Notes: generated from the letters alone by a model not told the origin. Shown: positions 7,683-16,777, counted from the stretch's first letter. The stretch: DNA of 64,000 nt from JAJOKK01 sp965370555 (GCA_965370555.1 CBDUVB010000002.1:96206-160205), one strand, 5' to 3'. Numbers and translations: made by a program.

Positions 7683-9152
7683 TTATTGCACGGCGCAGGC
7701 CAGACATGGATCGAAGGAGCGGACGATCCGACCGGCTTCCACGATCCCGTCGCTTTGCACTTTGGTACCCATCAATGCCTGCTCAATGGGCCCGGGTGTA
7801 CCCCGCTCGTCCCGGGGCGAAGCATTCCAGGTTGTTGGAGAGACCACCTGATAATTGCGGATGCGGCCTTCTTTAATTCGGATCCAGTGGCCTAAGGCCC
7901 CACGCGGGGCGCAGGTCATTCCGTAACCCTCAGCTTCCTGTGGAATCTGATGAGAGATAGCGACTGGGCCATCCGGATCTACGGCTTGGAGCCATTGCTC
8001 CATCTTGGTGGCCAGGTAGCGGGCCTCCAGGGCTCGGGCTAGATGCCGCCCGGCCACTGACCCCAGTTCTTCTGACTTTATCCCCACCCTTCGCAGGCCC
8101 TCCTCTACCGAGGATCGAAGCTCCCCGCTCCCCAGGGACAGGCCGACCAAGAGCCGGGCAGCTGGCCCCACCTCATAGGCCTCTCCCCGATAGCGAGGGG
8201 CCTTAATCCAGGAGTAAGCCCCTGCCTTGGCCTTGGCCAAAGCGGGTTCAGTCCGTCCCTCGCGGGGGTGGCGCGGGTCATCCCCTTCATACCAAGAGCA
8301 GGCCACCGACTCGGCGATCGCCTCAGCGTCCAAGAGTTCAGCTCCCTTCCGGCCGAGCACTCCCGCAGGGAAAGCACAGGCCTGCGACTCGGGAGGTGCC
8401 CCCTTCTCTGGGAATCCCCCGAAGCTCAGGAAACACCCCACCCGCCCGTACTCGAGGTGGTCACTGTAGCGCTCGATTAAAAGGAGGACGTCGGGAAAAT
8501 AGGTCTCCTCGATGAAGGCCCGTATCTCCCCGAGGCGAAACCGGAAGGCCTCAACTTCCTCCAGGTACGGCTGGTGGGTCACTCCGCCCGGAACGATGGC
8601 CATGTCGTGGGGCATCTTGCCTCCAAAAACCGCCACTAGCTCTTGGGCTTTGCGCCGCATCACCAGGGCCGAAAGATAGTGTTTGGCGAGCCTTTGGTTC
8701 TCCTCCTGGGAAAAGCGCCGGTCCTCGATTTGGCTGTCCGGAGCCAGGAAACCGGCAAGGGGACCCAAGTCATCGCTCTTGGACAAGATAGAGGGGTCTA
8801 GGTAGTCGGGCAAAGCCAAGTGGTAGAAGTGGAGAATGTGGTTATGAAGGAAGTTGGCTCCGAGGATCAGGTTGCGCAGGAGCCGGCCGTTTTCGGGAAC
8901 CTCTCTCACCAAGCCTAGGGCCCGGTCTAGGCAGAAGGCGGCGGCGGTGGAATGGGCCAATGGGCAGACCCCGCAGATCCGCTGGGTGATCTTCTGGGCG
9001 TCCAAGGGGTGGCGGCCGACTAGGATCTGTTCCAGCCCCCGGTATAGGGCCCCGGAGGAACGCGCCTCGTGGATCATTCCTCCGTCCACCTCGATCTCGA
9101 TCCGTAGGTGTCCCTCGATCCGGGTGATGGGGTCGATGCGGATTACTTTCAT
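7683..9152 (-). CDS. NiFe hydrogenase large subunit, no C-terminal extension
   Basis: This 489-residue protein holds the NiFe site: RICGVC at about 58-63 and DPCLAC at the very end supply the four Ni ligands. ATG at 9152 follows AGGAG by six bases and overlaps the small-subunit stop as ATGA. The C-terminus is DPCLACAVQ. Most catalytic large subunits continue past DPCxxCxxH and are cut by a maturation protease after His or Arg. Here there is no peptide to cut and the last residue is Gln. This end resembles H2-sensing and some group 3/4-like enzymes, so the group needs a tree. Context (RACo upstream, metV3 directly downstream) favours a role in C1 metabolism. Confidence 0.9.
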   Translation of the reverse strand: MKVIRIDPITRIEGHLRIEIEVDGGMIHEARSSGALYRGLEQILVGRHPLDAQKITQRICGVCPLAHSTAAAFCLDRALGLVREVPENGRLLRNLILGANFLHNHILHFYHLALPDYLDPSILSKSDDLGPLAGFLAPDSQIEDRRFSQEENQRLAKHYLSALVMRRKAQELVAVFGGKMPHDMAIVPGGVTHQPYLEEVEAFRFRLGEIRAFIEETYFPDVLLLIERYSDHLEYGRVGCFLSFGGFPEKGAPPESQACAFPAGVLGRKGAELLDAEAIAESVACSWYEGDDPRHPREGRTEPALAKAKAGAYSWIKAPRYRGEAYEVGPAARLLVGLSLGSGELRSSVEEGLRRVGIKSEELGSVAGRHLARALEARYLATKMEQWLQAVDPDGPVAISHQIPQEAEGYGMTCAPRGALGHWIRIKEGRIRNYQVVSPTTWNASPRDERGTPGPIEQALMGTKVQSDGIVEAGRIVRSFDPCLACAVQ

Positions 9153-10015
9153 CGTGCTCTCCTGTAAGCTGCTTGGGATGCCTCCGGGGCGAACTTCCGG
9201 TACAGGGGCGAGAAGTGGTCCGGAAACTCCGGCTCGCAGCAGCCGATGCAGGGATGCCCCGCAGCTATGCACCAGTTCACCCCCCCATTCCACCGCAGGT
9301 CCGGGCAGCGGGCATCGGTGTAGGGGCCCTTGCACCCAAGTTCATAGAGGCATCCTATCTGTCCAAACCCCGGGGCGAAGCGCCCCACATCGAAGTCAGC
9401 CCGTCGCGGACAGTTTTCGTGGATTAGGCCAGAATATACGGACCGAAGGCGCCCCACCTCGTCGAGTTCCTTAGGCTTTGGAAGCCCAAAGAGGAGGAGG
9501 TGGGCGACCGTCTCTACGAACCAGCGCGGATGAGGGGGGCAACCAGGCACGTTGACCACCGGCACCTCAATCTCCTCACGGCGGAGAAACTCCCTCACCC
9601 CAAGACATCCGGTGGGGCTGCCAGCCCCGGCGGGGATCCCCCCGTAGGCGGCACAGGTGCCCAGAGCCACTACCGCCGCCGCTCCCTGAGCCAGATCCCG
9701 GACCCGATCCGCCATAGGAACCTCCCCTACCGTACCGTACCGACCCCCTTCAGCGGTGGGGATCGCCCCCTCCACCACTAGGTGGTACTCCCCGGCCTGG
9801 GCCTTGGGGATCCGCTCCAGAACCTCCAGGGCGGGCCGACCAGTGGGCCCCATCAGGGTGGCTTGGAAGCGAAAGGCCAGTCCCTTGCCCGGTACGAGCT
9901 CATCGAGCAGAAGGTTGCCTATGTTGGGGTACTCAGCGTTCATGACGGAGATAGCACAGCCGGTACACCCCGCTGCCTGAAACCAGATCACCGGAATTTC
10001 TTCTGTTTTTCCCAC
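9149..10015 (-). CDS. NiFe hydrogenase small subunit, cytoplasmic type
   Basis: The 288-residue FeS subunit carries electrons from the NiFe site. It has WFQAAGCTGC at 11-20 for the proximal cluster, GTCAAYGG, NVPGCPPHP, and a C-terminal half with HENCPRR, GCLYELGCKGP, NGGVNWC and HPCIGCCEPEFPD for further clusters. There is no twin-arginine signal and no membrane anchor, so it should stay in the cytoplasm. I chose GTG at 10015 because AAGGAGG lies just upstream; longer frames begin in a segment without similarity. A promoter-like site at 10068-10097 would start transcription here, 195 bases after the RACo gene ends. Confidence 0.9.
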   Translation of the reverse strand: MGKTEEIPVIWFQAAGCTGCAISVMNAEYPNIGNLLLDELVPGKGLAFRFQATLMGPTGRPALEVLERIPKAQAGEYHLVVEGAIPTAEGGRYGTVGEVPMADRVRDLAQGAAAVVALGTCAAYGGIPAGAGSPTGCLGVREFLRREEIEVPVVNVPGCPPHPRWFVETVAHLLLFGLPKPKELDEVGRLRSVYSGLIHENCPRRADFDVGRFAPGFGQIGCLYELGCKGPYTDARCPDLRWNGGVNWCIAAGHPCIGCCEPEFPDHFSPLYRKFAPEASQAAYRRAR

Positions 10016-10067
10016 AATCAGTTCCTCCTTGGGATAAAGGCTTCCCACTCTAGCTGAGCAGGCGTTT

Positions 10068-10097
10068 ATTATATCGTCGGAGGTATTTTGGGAGCAA
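10068..10097 (-). promoter_or_regulatory. Promoter for hydrogenase-metVF genes
   Basis: On the minus strand TTGCTC (10092-10097), 18 bases, then TATAAT (10068-10073). The -10 is a perfect consensus, in the 195-base gap between RACo and the hydrogenase small subunit. Confidence 0.6.
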
Positions 10098-10209
10098 AAA
10101 TTCGGATAATGGTGAGCCGTGATCCAGAGGCGGCCGCCTTGCCTAACTCGACAAACTTCTCTCTGTGATCCTGTGGGTATCATCCTCTACCCCTCTTCCC
10201 ATCCCCTCG

Positions 10210-12036
10210 CTACAGTCGAGAGATCTGTCCATCAACCGGGAATTGCATGTACGTGATAAACTTTTGAGAGAATTCTTTGATAAATGATAACTCAATATAG
10301 TTTGTTTTTTTAATCAGTTGCTGCAAGTGTTGTGTATTCCTGCGATTGCGCAGAACAAGCTTAGCCCCTTGCCCCGCAGTGTTTCCTAAGGAGATGACCC
10401 TCCTTACGTCGATTGAGGGGAGCAGGCCAGTGCGCAGCAGACTCAACGGGGAGAGCGAAGATCCGAAGGCACCCCCTACGAGGATGCGATCGATATCGCC
10501 CGAGTCAATCGAGGCATGCTCCAACATAACCTCAATCCCTGCTCTGATCGCCCCTTTCGCAAGCTGAACCTCACGGATATCCTTCTGGGTCAGATATACC
10601 CCATCAGAGAGGAGGAACCTGGCTTTCGTCCCCTCCCCTTCAATCTGTGATGAGAGAGGGTGCTCGGTTCTGCGGAGCCGCCCCGAACTGTCGATCAACC
10701 CAATCTCTCGAAGTGCAGCCACTGCATCGAGTAGCCCCGAGCCACAGATTCCCCGCGCCTCTTTCCCACCGATCACCGAACAAGAAAGCTTGCCATCCTC
10801 GATGGTCACCCGATGGATGGCCTCATCGAACGCGCTCATTCCCTGAGAGATTGAGGCCCCCTCGAAGGCAGGACCGGCCGCTGTGGAACACGCAAAGATC
10901 TTCTTGCCGACTGCTAGGACGACCTCACCGTTGGTCCCGATGTCTAAGAACAGCTCAATCGCGTCCTTCGTCCCCATATCTGCGTAGAGGATGCCCGCAA
11001 CGATATCCGATCCCACGTAGGCTGAAACAGCAGGCAGGATCTCGACCCTGGCGAACGGGAAGACAGCCAGGCCAACCTCTTCGGCTCTGAGAGTCAAACC
11101 ATTCTGGATAACAGGAACATAAGGGCTATGATCGATAGCCAAGGGGTCAATGCCGAGGAAGAGGTGAAGCATGGTGGGGTTTCCAACAACGGTAACCTTA
11201 TAGACAGCGTCTCTTTTTATCCCCACCTCCCGCACCATCCTGGTGATGAGCTCGTTCAGCGCATCTACTACTAGTCTTCGAAGCTCTTCTGAGCCCTTCT
11301 TCTGTTCGCGAACGTACCCGATTCGGGATATTACATCGGCGCCGAAAGTGCTCTGCGGATTGCTGCCCGCGGCAACGGCCAGCTGGCGACCACCTACGAG
11401 CTCAAACAGGTAGCAAGCGATGGTGGTCGTTCCGATGTCAATCGCCACTCCGTAGATCTCATCTGAATGGTCGTCCGGTAAAAGGTTAAGAATCTCCTTC
11501 TCTGCCTTGATTACCGTCAGGGAGAATTCGTTATCACGCAGGATGGAGGGCAGCCTCTTTAAGACCGGTAGCGGAACCGGCAGCTCTTGCCCCAACCTTT
11601 CCCGCAGTCGGAGAAGATCTGCTCGCTGATCATCCTGCCCCGGGGGCGATAGCTGGAGAAAGTGCGCGTCTATTCCAGGGTCGATCTCTCCCCCTTCCAG
11701 AGGGCTGTCCTGTTGGGCCTTAGCATCCAGTTGTCCTGTTTGTGTCATCAGATAGATCGCTGCTTCACCTTCCACCTTGTGGAGGCAAGATAGACGCCAG
11801 CCATCCTGGATTTCCTGTGAATTGAGGAAGCAACGATCCCCATCAGTGGGAGTGGGGGCACCCTGCTCGAACCTAACCCTGCACTGTCCGCAGGTGCCTG
11901 CACCGTTACAAGGGCTTAGGATATTCAGCCCTTCCTTGCGGAGAGCAATAAGGAGATTCTCCCCTACCGGAAGAAGGATCTCCCTCTTCTCAGGCATGAT
12001 GGTGAGCTTTGCCTTCTCATCTTCTTCCATGGGCAT
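10210..12036 (-). CDS. Corrinoid-activating ATPase, RACo type
   Basis: RACo-type proteins use ATP and low-potential electrons to reduce inactive Co(II) corrinoid proteins back to Co(I). The 608-residue protein has an N-terminal [2Fe-2S] domain (Cys 43, 49, 52 and 84; core CNGAGTCGQC) and a C-terminal ASKHA-type ATPase (IDIGTTTIACYL near 195; LDIGTNGEV, GICGSGLLDA, GGAFGSSL). Archaeal RamA has 4Fe-4S domains instead. ATG at 12036 lies four bases after the corrinoid protein stop, so it is translationally coupled. It most likely serves the corrinoid protein just upstream and perhaps the paralogue at 42 kb, because no second activator is seen here. Confidence 0.92.
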   Translation of the reverse strand: MPMEEDEKAKLTIMPEKREILLPVGENLLIALRKEGLNILSPCNGAGTCGQCRVRFEQGAPTPTDGDRCFLNSQEIQDGWRLSCLHKVEGEAAIYLMTQTGQLDAKAQQDSPLEGGEIDPGIDAHFLQLSPPGQDDQRADLLRLRERLGQELPVPLPVLKRLPSILRDNEFSLTVIKAEKEILNLLPDDHSDEIYGVAIDIGTTTIACYLFELVGGRQLAVAAGSNPQSTFGADVISRIGYVREQKKGSEELRRLVVDALNELITRMVREVGIKRDAVYKVTVVGNPTMLHLFLGIDPLAIDHSPYVPVIQNGLTLRAEEVGLAVFPFARVEILPAVSAYVGSDIVAGILYADMGTKDAIELFLDIGTNGEVVLAVGKKIFACSTAAGPAFEGASISQGMSAFDEAIHRVTIEDGKLSCSVIGGKEARGICGSGLLDAVAALREIGLIDSSGRLRRTEHPLSSQIEGEGTKARFLLSDGVYLTQKDIREVQLAKGAIRAGIEVMLEHASIDSGDIDRILVGGAFGSSLSPLSLLRTGLLPSIDVRRVISLGNTAGQGAKLVLRNRRNTQHLQQLIKKTNYIELSFIKEFSQKFITYMQFPVDGQISRL

Positions 12037-12039
12037 CGT

Positions 12040-12663
12040 TTATAAAAGGCTTTTCGCCAGCTTGGTCGCGCTGGCGGCATCAGGGGCGTAACCATCCGCA
12101 CCGATCTTATCAGCGTATCCTTGGGTAACCGGCGCCCCCCCGATCATCACCTTTATCTGGTCCCGGAGACCAGCCTGTTTTAGTGCTTCAATGACCTCTG
12201 GCATGTGGATCATCGTTGTCGTTAACAGCGCGGACATACCAATGATATTGGGCTCGTGTTCTTTCGCTGCTTTGAGGAACTCCTCTGCCGCTACCTCCAC
12301 CCCGAGGTTTACGACCTCGAACCCTGCCCCTTCGAGCATCATCGCCACAAGGTCCTTCCCTATATCGTGCAGGTCACCTTCGACGGTACCGATCACGACC
12401 TTGCCGCGTGCCTTCACCCCGGCCTCAACCAAGAGCGGCTTGAGGATTGTCACGGCACCTTTCATCGTCTCGGCCGAGATAAGCATCTCGGGAACATAGC
12501 GATCCCCTTTTTCGTACTCTTCGCCAACGATATCCATCGCTGGAGTCAATGCCTGATCGAGTATTTCACGTGCCCTAATACCCTGTGTCAACGCCTGGTT
12601 CGTAAGTTCAGCGATACCCTCCATCTCCCCAGCTAGTACCGCCTGTTTGATCTTATCGAGCAT
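12040..12663 (-). CDS. Corrinoid protein, MtgC/MtbC-like (copy 1)
   Basis: The 207-residue protein carries a B12 cofactor that shuttles methyl groups between an MttB-type and an MtgA-type methyltransferase. It has an N-terminal helical cap (about 1-85) and a Rossmann B12 domain with D97-x-H99-x-x-G102 (GDLHDIG), the lower-ligand His motif. Its ATG abuts the stop of the MtgA-like gene (TAG then ATG) and its stop is followed by RACo. Gene order mtgB-mtgA-mtgC-RACo is a complete demethylation cassette. About nine in ten residues match the second copy at 41973-42614. Confidence 0.93.
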   Translation of the reverse strand: MLDKIKQAVLAGEMEGIAELTNQALTQGIRAREILDQALTPAMDIVGEEYEKGDRYVPEMLISAETMKGAVTILKPLLVEAGVKARGKVVIGTVEGDLHDIGKDLVAMMLEGAGFEVVNLGVEVAAEEFLKAAKEHEPNIIGMSALLTTTMIHMPEVIEALKQAGLRDQIKVMIGGAPVTQGYADKIGADGYAPDAASATKLAKSLL

Positions 12664-13461
12664 CTACTTCCCCCTTTTGGCTTTCTGAGCCTTAATGTAT
12701 TGCATGCAGTAGTTATCGAGCCCTAATAGCGCTCGTGACGCATAGACAGCATCCATCATTTTCTTATCGGTCGGGTCCATGATCGCCCCGTCCAGTCCGG
12801 CCTCGATAAGCATTGCGAGGAAGGTTCGGTTGAGCAAGCGCCGATTGGGCAGTCCAAAAGAGACGTTACTCACCGCAGTGAAGGTCTTCACCCCAAGTTC
12901 TCGCTTGGTCCGCCGAATTGCTTGGAGCACCTGGGTTCCTTGTTCGGGGCCGCTCCCGACGGACATACAGATCATATCCACATAGAGGCGTTCAGCAGCA
13001 AGGCCCGCGTGATCGCACTTCTCCAGGAGTGCGCGCGTCTCCTCGAGGCGATCCTCAGCGGTCTTGGGCATTCCGTGTTCTCCCATTGCTAGGCCGATCA
13101 CTTCAGCTCCGCTCTCTGCAGCTAGCTTTATCAATCCTGTATTTCCTTTTTCGTTGCTGATAGAGTTTACCACCGGGGGAGCCGAACAAGCTTTCAGTCC
13201 GGCCTCCATGGCATCGGGATTGGAGGTGTCGATGGCTAGGTGCGCTTCCTTGCCGAGCTCGTCTTCCACCACACCGATCAACCACTGAAGGTCGCTCACT
13301 TCGTTCTCCATGGATTGTCCGGCGTTCAGGTCGATCACGTGTGCCCCTGCTTCAGACTGGGCACGCGCTAACCGGCGAATGAGGGCTTCGTCCTTTTCTT
13401 TAAGGGCCTTCGCTATCTCACTGCGGGTTGAGTTGACCAATTCTCCAATTACAAAGAACAT
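12664..13461 (-). CDS. Methyl-THF:corrinoid methyltransferase, MtgA/AcsE-like
   Basis: The 265-residue protein is a pterin-binding TIM barrel of the AcsE/MtgA/MtrH group, which exchanges a methyl group between a corrinoid protein and THF. Diagnostic segments are VIDLNAGQS near 42, AIDTSNPDAM near 95, VNSISNEKG near 115 and FTAVSNVSFGLPNR near 195. ATG at 13461 follows AGAGGAGG. It sits between the MttB-like gene and the corrinoid protein, which fits the glycine betaine:THF methyl transfer system known from Desulfitobacterium. AcsE of CO dehydrogenase clusters is close in sequence, but no CODH/ACS gene is in this window. Confidence 0.9.
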   Translation of the reverse strand: MFFVIGELVNSTRSEIAKALKEKDEALIRRLARAQSEAGAHVIDLNAGQSMENEVSDLQWLIGVVEDELGKEAHLAIDTSNPDAMEAGLKACSAPPVVNSISNEKGNTGLIKLAAESGAEVIGLAMGEHGMPKTAEDRLEETRALLEKCDHAGLAAERLYVDMICMSVGSGPEQGTQVLQAIRRTKRELGVKTFTAVSNVSFGLPNRRLLNRTFLAMLIEAGLDGAIMDPTDKKMMDAVYASRALLGLDNYCMQYIKAQKAKRGK

Positions 13462-13474
13462 GTGTCCTCCTCTG

Positions 13475-14929
13475 TTATCTCACAGCCCTCTTGGGTGCCA
13501 CTATGTCGAAACGAGTGCGGATCTGCTCATCCACTTCTGGGGGTATCAGGATTGGCCGCTTTCTTGTGAGGATCTTACGCGCGATCTCCCTGGCTTGTTC
13601 ACGTGCATCCAACCCGCCCGCTTGTTCCCACGCCGCGCGAGACCTCCTGTCGGCCGTTGCTGGCAGATAGTACTCATCTCCCCTGATATGGTCCAACGTG
13701 TGGCGCTGCGTGAGGTAGTTTCCACCTGGTCCCACGCGCTCAATGACCTCAGTCGCCAACGTGTCCTCATCCACTCTAATCCCTTGCAGCGCTCGCAGTG
13801 CCATCCCATTGATGTCGTTATCGATGACAAATTGTTCGTAAGCCACTGTCAGCATCGATTCTAGCATCCCGGCCGAGTGATGGATGTAGTTTCCTCCCGC
13901 CATGGCTACCAGGATGATGTTAGCAGCCTTTTCATAACCAGCCTGAATGTCCGGAAGCTTGGAATCGGTCAGCCCGGCGTCAGAATAGGTCGGTACATCG
14001 ATCAATCCTCCCAACTGTACGCACGCTGCATTGAGCAAGGCTGACTCGATAGCGCCTCCGAGGTAGCTCATGGTCCGCATGTCCGCTACCGCCGGGACCG
14101 GTCCGTAGAGGACGGGCGCACCTGCCCGGATGGCCTGCGTCAAAACGATCCCGAACAGTTCCTCGGCGTGTACCTGTACCAACAGTCCTGCCAGGGTGGC
14201 CGGGGCCGTCGACCCCGTGACCGGAGCAGAAGAGAGAGCTACCGGAATGCCACTCTCAATTACCGTTGATAGCACCTCAGCCGATTTGAGATCCAGCTTC
14301 AGCGGACTGATCATCCATGAGGTGACAAACGAGATGATCGGCTTATCCCGTAACTCTTTTTTCCCGCAGGCGACCATTTCTGCAAGCTCGATCACCGCTC
14401 GCGCTGACTCTGGAGAGGCAGCAGAGGCCATCACATGCTTATTAGTGTTTACCAGACACGTGTAGAACTTATTGATATCGAGTATCTCTGGTGGCACATC
14501 CCTGGCCACCACCGGCCGCAGGAGGAAGTGAATGTTCTCCAGGTTCTCCACTAACCAGGCGATATCTCCCAGATCGGCCAGTGTCGGATCTCGCACCTCA
14601 CCGCTATCCAGATCTAGGATATTGACCGCAGCCCCACCGGTACCGAGGTGGACTCGCCGCTCCCCAAGGTCGAGAGGGAGGGTCTCTCTACGGCCGTGCA
14701 GGACCACACGGTTAGGCACCTTCTCCAACGCCTCCGCTACAACCTCAGGAGGAAGCGTTACCCGTCCGTCCTTTTCCACCCTGCCGCCTGCATCGGATAA
14801 GATCGCAAGAAATGGTTCGCTGCCCACTTGGACGCCAGCGCGTGCGAGCACAGTCAACGCTGCTTGATGAATCTGCGAGAGGTCCTGTTCGGAGAGAACC
14901 CGATACGTACCGCCATTCACATGCAACAT
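13475..14929 (-). CDS. MttB/MtgB-family methyltransferase in demethylation cassette
   Basis: This 484-residue non-pyrrolysine MttB homologue should transfer a methyl group from a quaternary amine to the corrinoid protein encoded two genes downstream. It begins MLHVNGGTYRVLSEQDL; ATG at 14929 follows AAAGGAG by about 11 bases, and longer frames add sequence outside the family. The subgroup signature VHLGTGGAAVNILDLDSGE is shared with the homologue at 38810-40318 and not with the other four. The pyrrolysine position is Leu (AGLTDSKLPDIQAGYEK). With mtgA, mtgC and RACo behind it this is the one fully equipped methyltransferase set here. Glycine betaine is the best guess for the substrate. Confidence 0.9.
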   Translation of the reverse strand: MLHVNGGTYRVLSEQDLSQIHQAALTVLARAGVQVGSEPFLAILSDAGGRVEKDGRVTLPPEVVAEALEKVPNRVVLHGRRETLPLDLGERRVHLGTGGAAVNILDLDSGEVRDPTLADLGDIAWLVENLENIHFLLRPVVARDVPPEILDINKFYTCLVNTNKHVMASAASPESARAVIELAEMVACGKKELRDKPIISFVTSWMISPLKLDLKSAEVLSTVIESGIPVALSSAPVTGSTAPATLAGLLVQVHAEELFGIVLTQAIRAGAPVLYGPVPAVADMRTMSYLGGAIESALLNAACVQLGGLIDVPTYSDAGLTDSKLPDIQAGYEKAANIILVAMAGGNYIHHSAGMLESMLTVAYEQFVIDNDINGMALRALQGIRVDEDTLATEVIERVGPGGNYLTQRHTLDHIRGDEYYLPATADRRSRAAWEQAGGLDAREQAREIARKILTRKRPILIPPEVDEQIRTRFDIVAPKRAVR

Positions 14930-15148
14930 GCGCCGTTCGGCTCCTTTTTCGAAGGAAAACTTTCCGATATTGCCATCACGTAATACTTCCTTCTGGGATT
15001 CTACAATAGTCTCTGAGGTTCTGCAACAGGGAGCACATCTCGACACGACAGGGAAGGTTTCGCTCGCTCGGCAAAGGTCCAGAGAACGAGGCGTTCCTCC
15101 TGCGTAATCTCCTGTTCGCAATGGAGCAAAGAGCGGCCAAGCTATGGG
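14930..15148 (-). other. Leader between glnA and mtgB-like gene
   Basis: 219 bases without a supported gene. The distal frame is open back to 15121 but resembles nothing. I looked for glycine and B12 riboswitch cores and found none that convinces. Read-through from glnA is possible. Confidence 0.35.
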
Positions 15149-16516
15149 TCATAAATCGTAATAGAGCGAGAATTCGTAAGGGTGGGGTCGCTTGCGAGGC
15201 TGGCTCTCTTCCTCCCTCTTTACCTTGATCCAGTGAGCGATCTGCTCTTCTGTAAAGACTTTGCCCGCGGTCAGGTAATCGTAATCCTCCTCTAAAGCGG
15301 AGAGGGCTTCACCAAGATCGGTAGGTGCTTGCGCGATCTTTTCAGCCTCTTCGGCAGACAGGTTATAGAGGTCTTGGTTGTAAGGCCCGAAGCCAAGGTC
15401 CTTCGCGTTCAAGTTGCGCTTGATCCCATCGATACCGGCCATCAACATCGCAGCATAGGCGAAATACGGGTTGCACGTTGCATCGACCGTCCGCAGCTCT
15501 ATCCGGCGCTCTTCGGGCGTGGCATACCCCGGGATACGGATCGCCGCGGAGCGGTTCCCTTCTCCGAATGCCAACGAGACCGGCGCCTCATACCCAGGGA
15601 CAAGGCGACAGTAAGAGTTCGTTGAAGGGTTGGTCAACCCGAACAAACTTCGTCCGTGAGATAGGATGCCCCCAACATAGCAAAGCCCAAGCTCGGAGAG
15701 TCCACCCTTCTCCTCGAACAGGCTCTTCCCATTGCTTGCCAGGTACTGGTGAATGTGCATTCCATTGCCATTCTCGCCAAAAATCGGCTTCGGCATAAAG
15801 GTAGCGCTTAGTCCAGCCTCTGCTGAAACATTACGCACGATATTCTTGATGATAAGAGTGGCATCGGCCATCTTCAAGGAACTGTCGAATCCCAGCTCGA
15901 TCTCCAGTTGACCTAAGGGGCCAACCTCATGGTGATGGTACTTAACAGGGATATTCCTCTTTTCCAATCGCCGGCAGATCTCGTTACGCAATGCGAACAG
16001 CTGGTCTTCCGGTGGCGAAATATGGTAAAAGGAGTGCTCTGTATGCCCGTTTAAGGGGGTGAGTGCGTAGTAGGATTCAACGCTTCCACTATGGTATTCA
16101 GCCTGAGAGAAGACATAGAATTCAAATTCCGGGCTCATCATCGCGGCTTCAGCAATGCCCTCAGAAACCAGGTATCCTTCAGCTCGTTTAATGACCCCAC
16201 GCGGATCCCCACGGAAAGGTCCCTTTCCGCCCACTAGATAGATATCGCTAATGATGGAGAGGATCTTTTCGTCACTGTAGTAATCGATGGTGGCCGTATC
16301 AAGGTCCGGGAGCAAGACCATATCGCTTCCCTCTACGCTCGCATAGCCGAAGTTCGAGCCGTCAAAAGCAATACCGTTTTCAACCAGGTGAGGGGTAAAC
16401 CGACTGACCGGTACCGTGATATGGCGCCACCGTCCGATTAGATCAACGATCTTGAAATCGACAAATTCCAGCGCCTCTTTGGCGATTAATTCTTTCAGCG
16501 AATCGCACGTAACCAC
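15149..16516 (-). CDS. glnA: Glutamine synthetase, GSI-beta type
   Basis: GlnA makes glutamine from glutamate, ammonia and ATP. The 455-residue protein has FDGSNFGYASVEGSDM near 60, NGNGMHIHQYL, NPSTNSYCRLVPGYEAP, and a C-terminal part NQDLYNLSAEEAEKI with PHPYEFSLYYDL. The Tyr in NQDLYNL matches the adenylylation site of GSI-beta enzymes. I chose GTG at 16516 because AAGGAGG lies seven bases upstream; the longer TTG frame would bury this SD. It is expressed from a clear promoter at 16749-16777 through a long leader and precedes the mtgB-like gene. A link to ammonia or amine released by demethylation is plausible. The second GS at 37.5 kb is a different type. Confidence 0.93.
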   Translation of the reverse strand: MVTCDSLKELIAKEALEFVDFKIVDLIGRWRHITVPVSRFTPHLVENGIAFDGSNFGYASVEGSDMVLLPDLDTATIDYYSDEKILSIISDIYLVGGKGPFRGDPRGVIKRAEGYLVSEGIAEAAMMSPEFEFYVFSQAEYHSGSVESYYALTPLNGHTEHSFYHISPPEDQLFALRNEICRRLEKRNIPVKYHHHEVGPLGQLEIELGFDSSLKMADATLIIKNIVRNVSAEAGLSATFMPKPIFGENGNGMHIHQYLASNGKSLFEEKGGLSELGLCYVGGILSHGRSLFGLTNPSTNSYCRLVPGYEAPVSLAFGEGNRSAAIRIPGYATPEERRIELRTVDATCNPYFAYAAMLMAGIDGIKRNLNAKDLGFGPYNQDLYNLSAEEAEKIAQAPTDLGEALSALEEDYDYLTAGKVFTEEQIAHWIKVKREEESQPRKRPHPYEFSLYYDL

Positions 16517-16748
16517 TCTTTGCCTCCTTATCTCCTTGTCCAAAGGGTTGCGCAGAGACGCGACTTACTATCACAAGGCTTGGCTTGCAAGAAGCTCAAA
16601 AGACGCGTCCGTAAAGTCTTTTCCCACCAAACTCACCATAGGATAGCTCTTGTTGCACCGAACTCGTCAGATCTCTCTCCTGTTCCATTCTCCGCTTTGC
16701 CCGAAGCAAAACTTTCATCACTGTCCAATCCTGAATCTTTTCTTGCAA
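16517..16748 (-). promoter_or_regulatory. Long 5' leader of glnA
   Basis: About 220 transcribed bases between the predicted start site and glnA. No T-box, SAM or glycine riboswitch core is evident by eye. The SD AAGGAGG at the end fixes the GTG start. The length suggests post-transcriptional control, but nothing specific is recognised. Confidence 0.3.
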
Positions 16749-16777
16749 AAGATACCTTGCATCCGAGCAAATGTCAA
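16749..16777 (-). promoter_or_regulatory. Promoter of glnA
   Basis: Minus strand: TTGACA (16772-16777), 17 bases, TATCTT (16749-16754). Perfect -35 and optimal spacing. Confidence 0.7.

Noticed and set aside
14930..15148. Glycine riboswitch before the mtgB-like gene
   Set aside because: GGAG and CTCTGG segments caught my eye, but the conserved aptamer core could not be matched.
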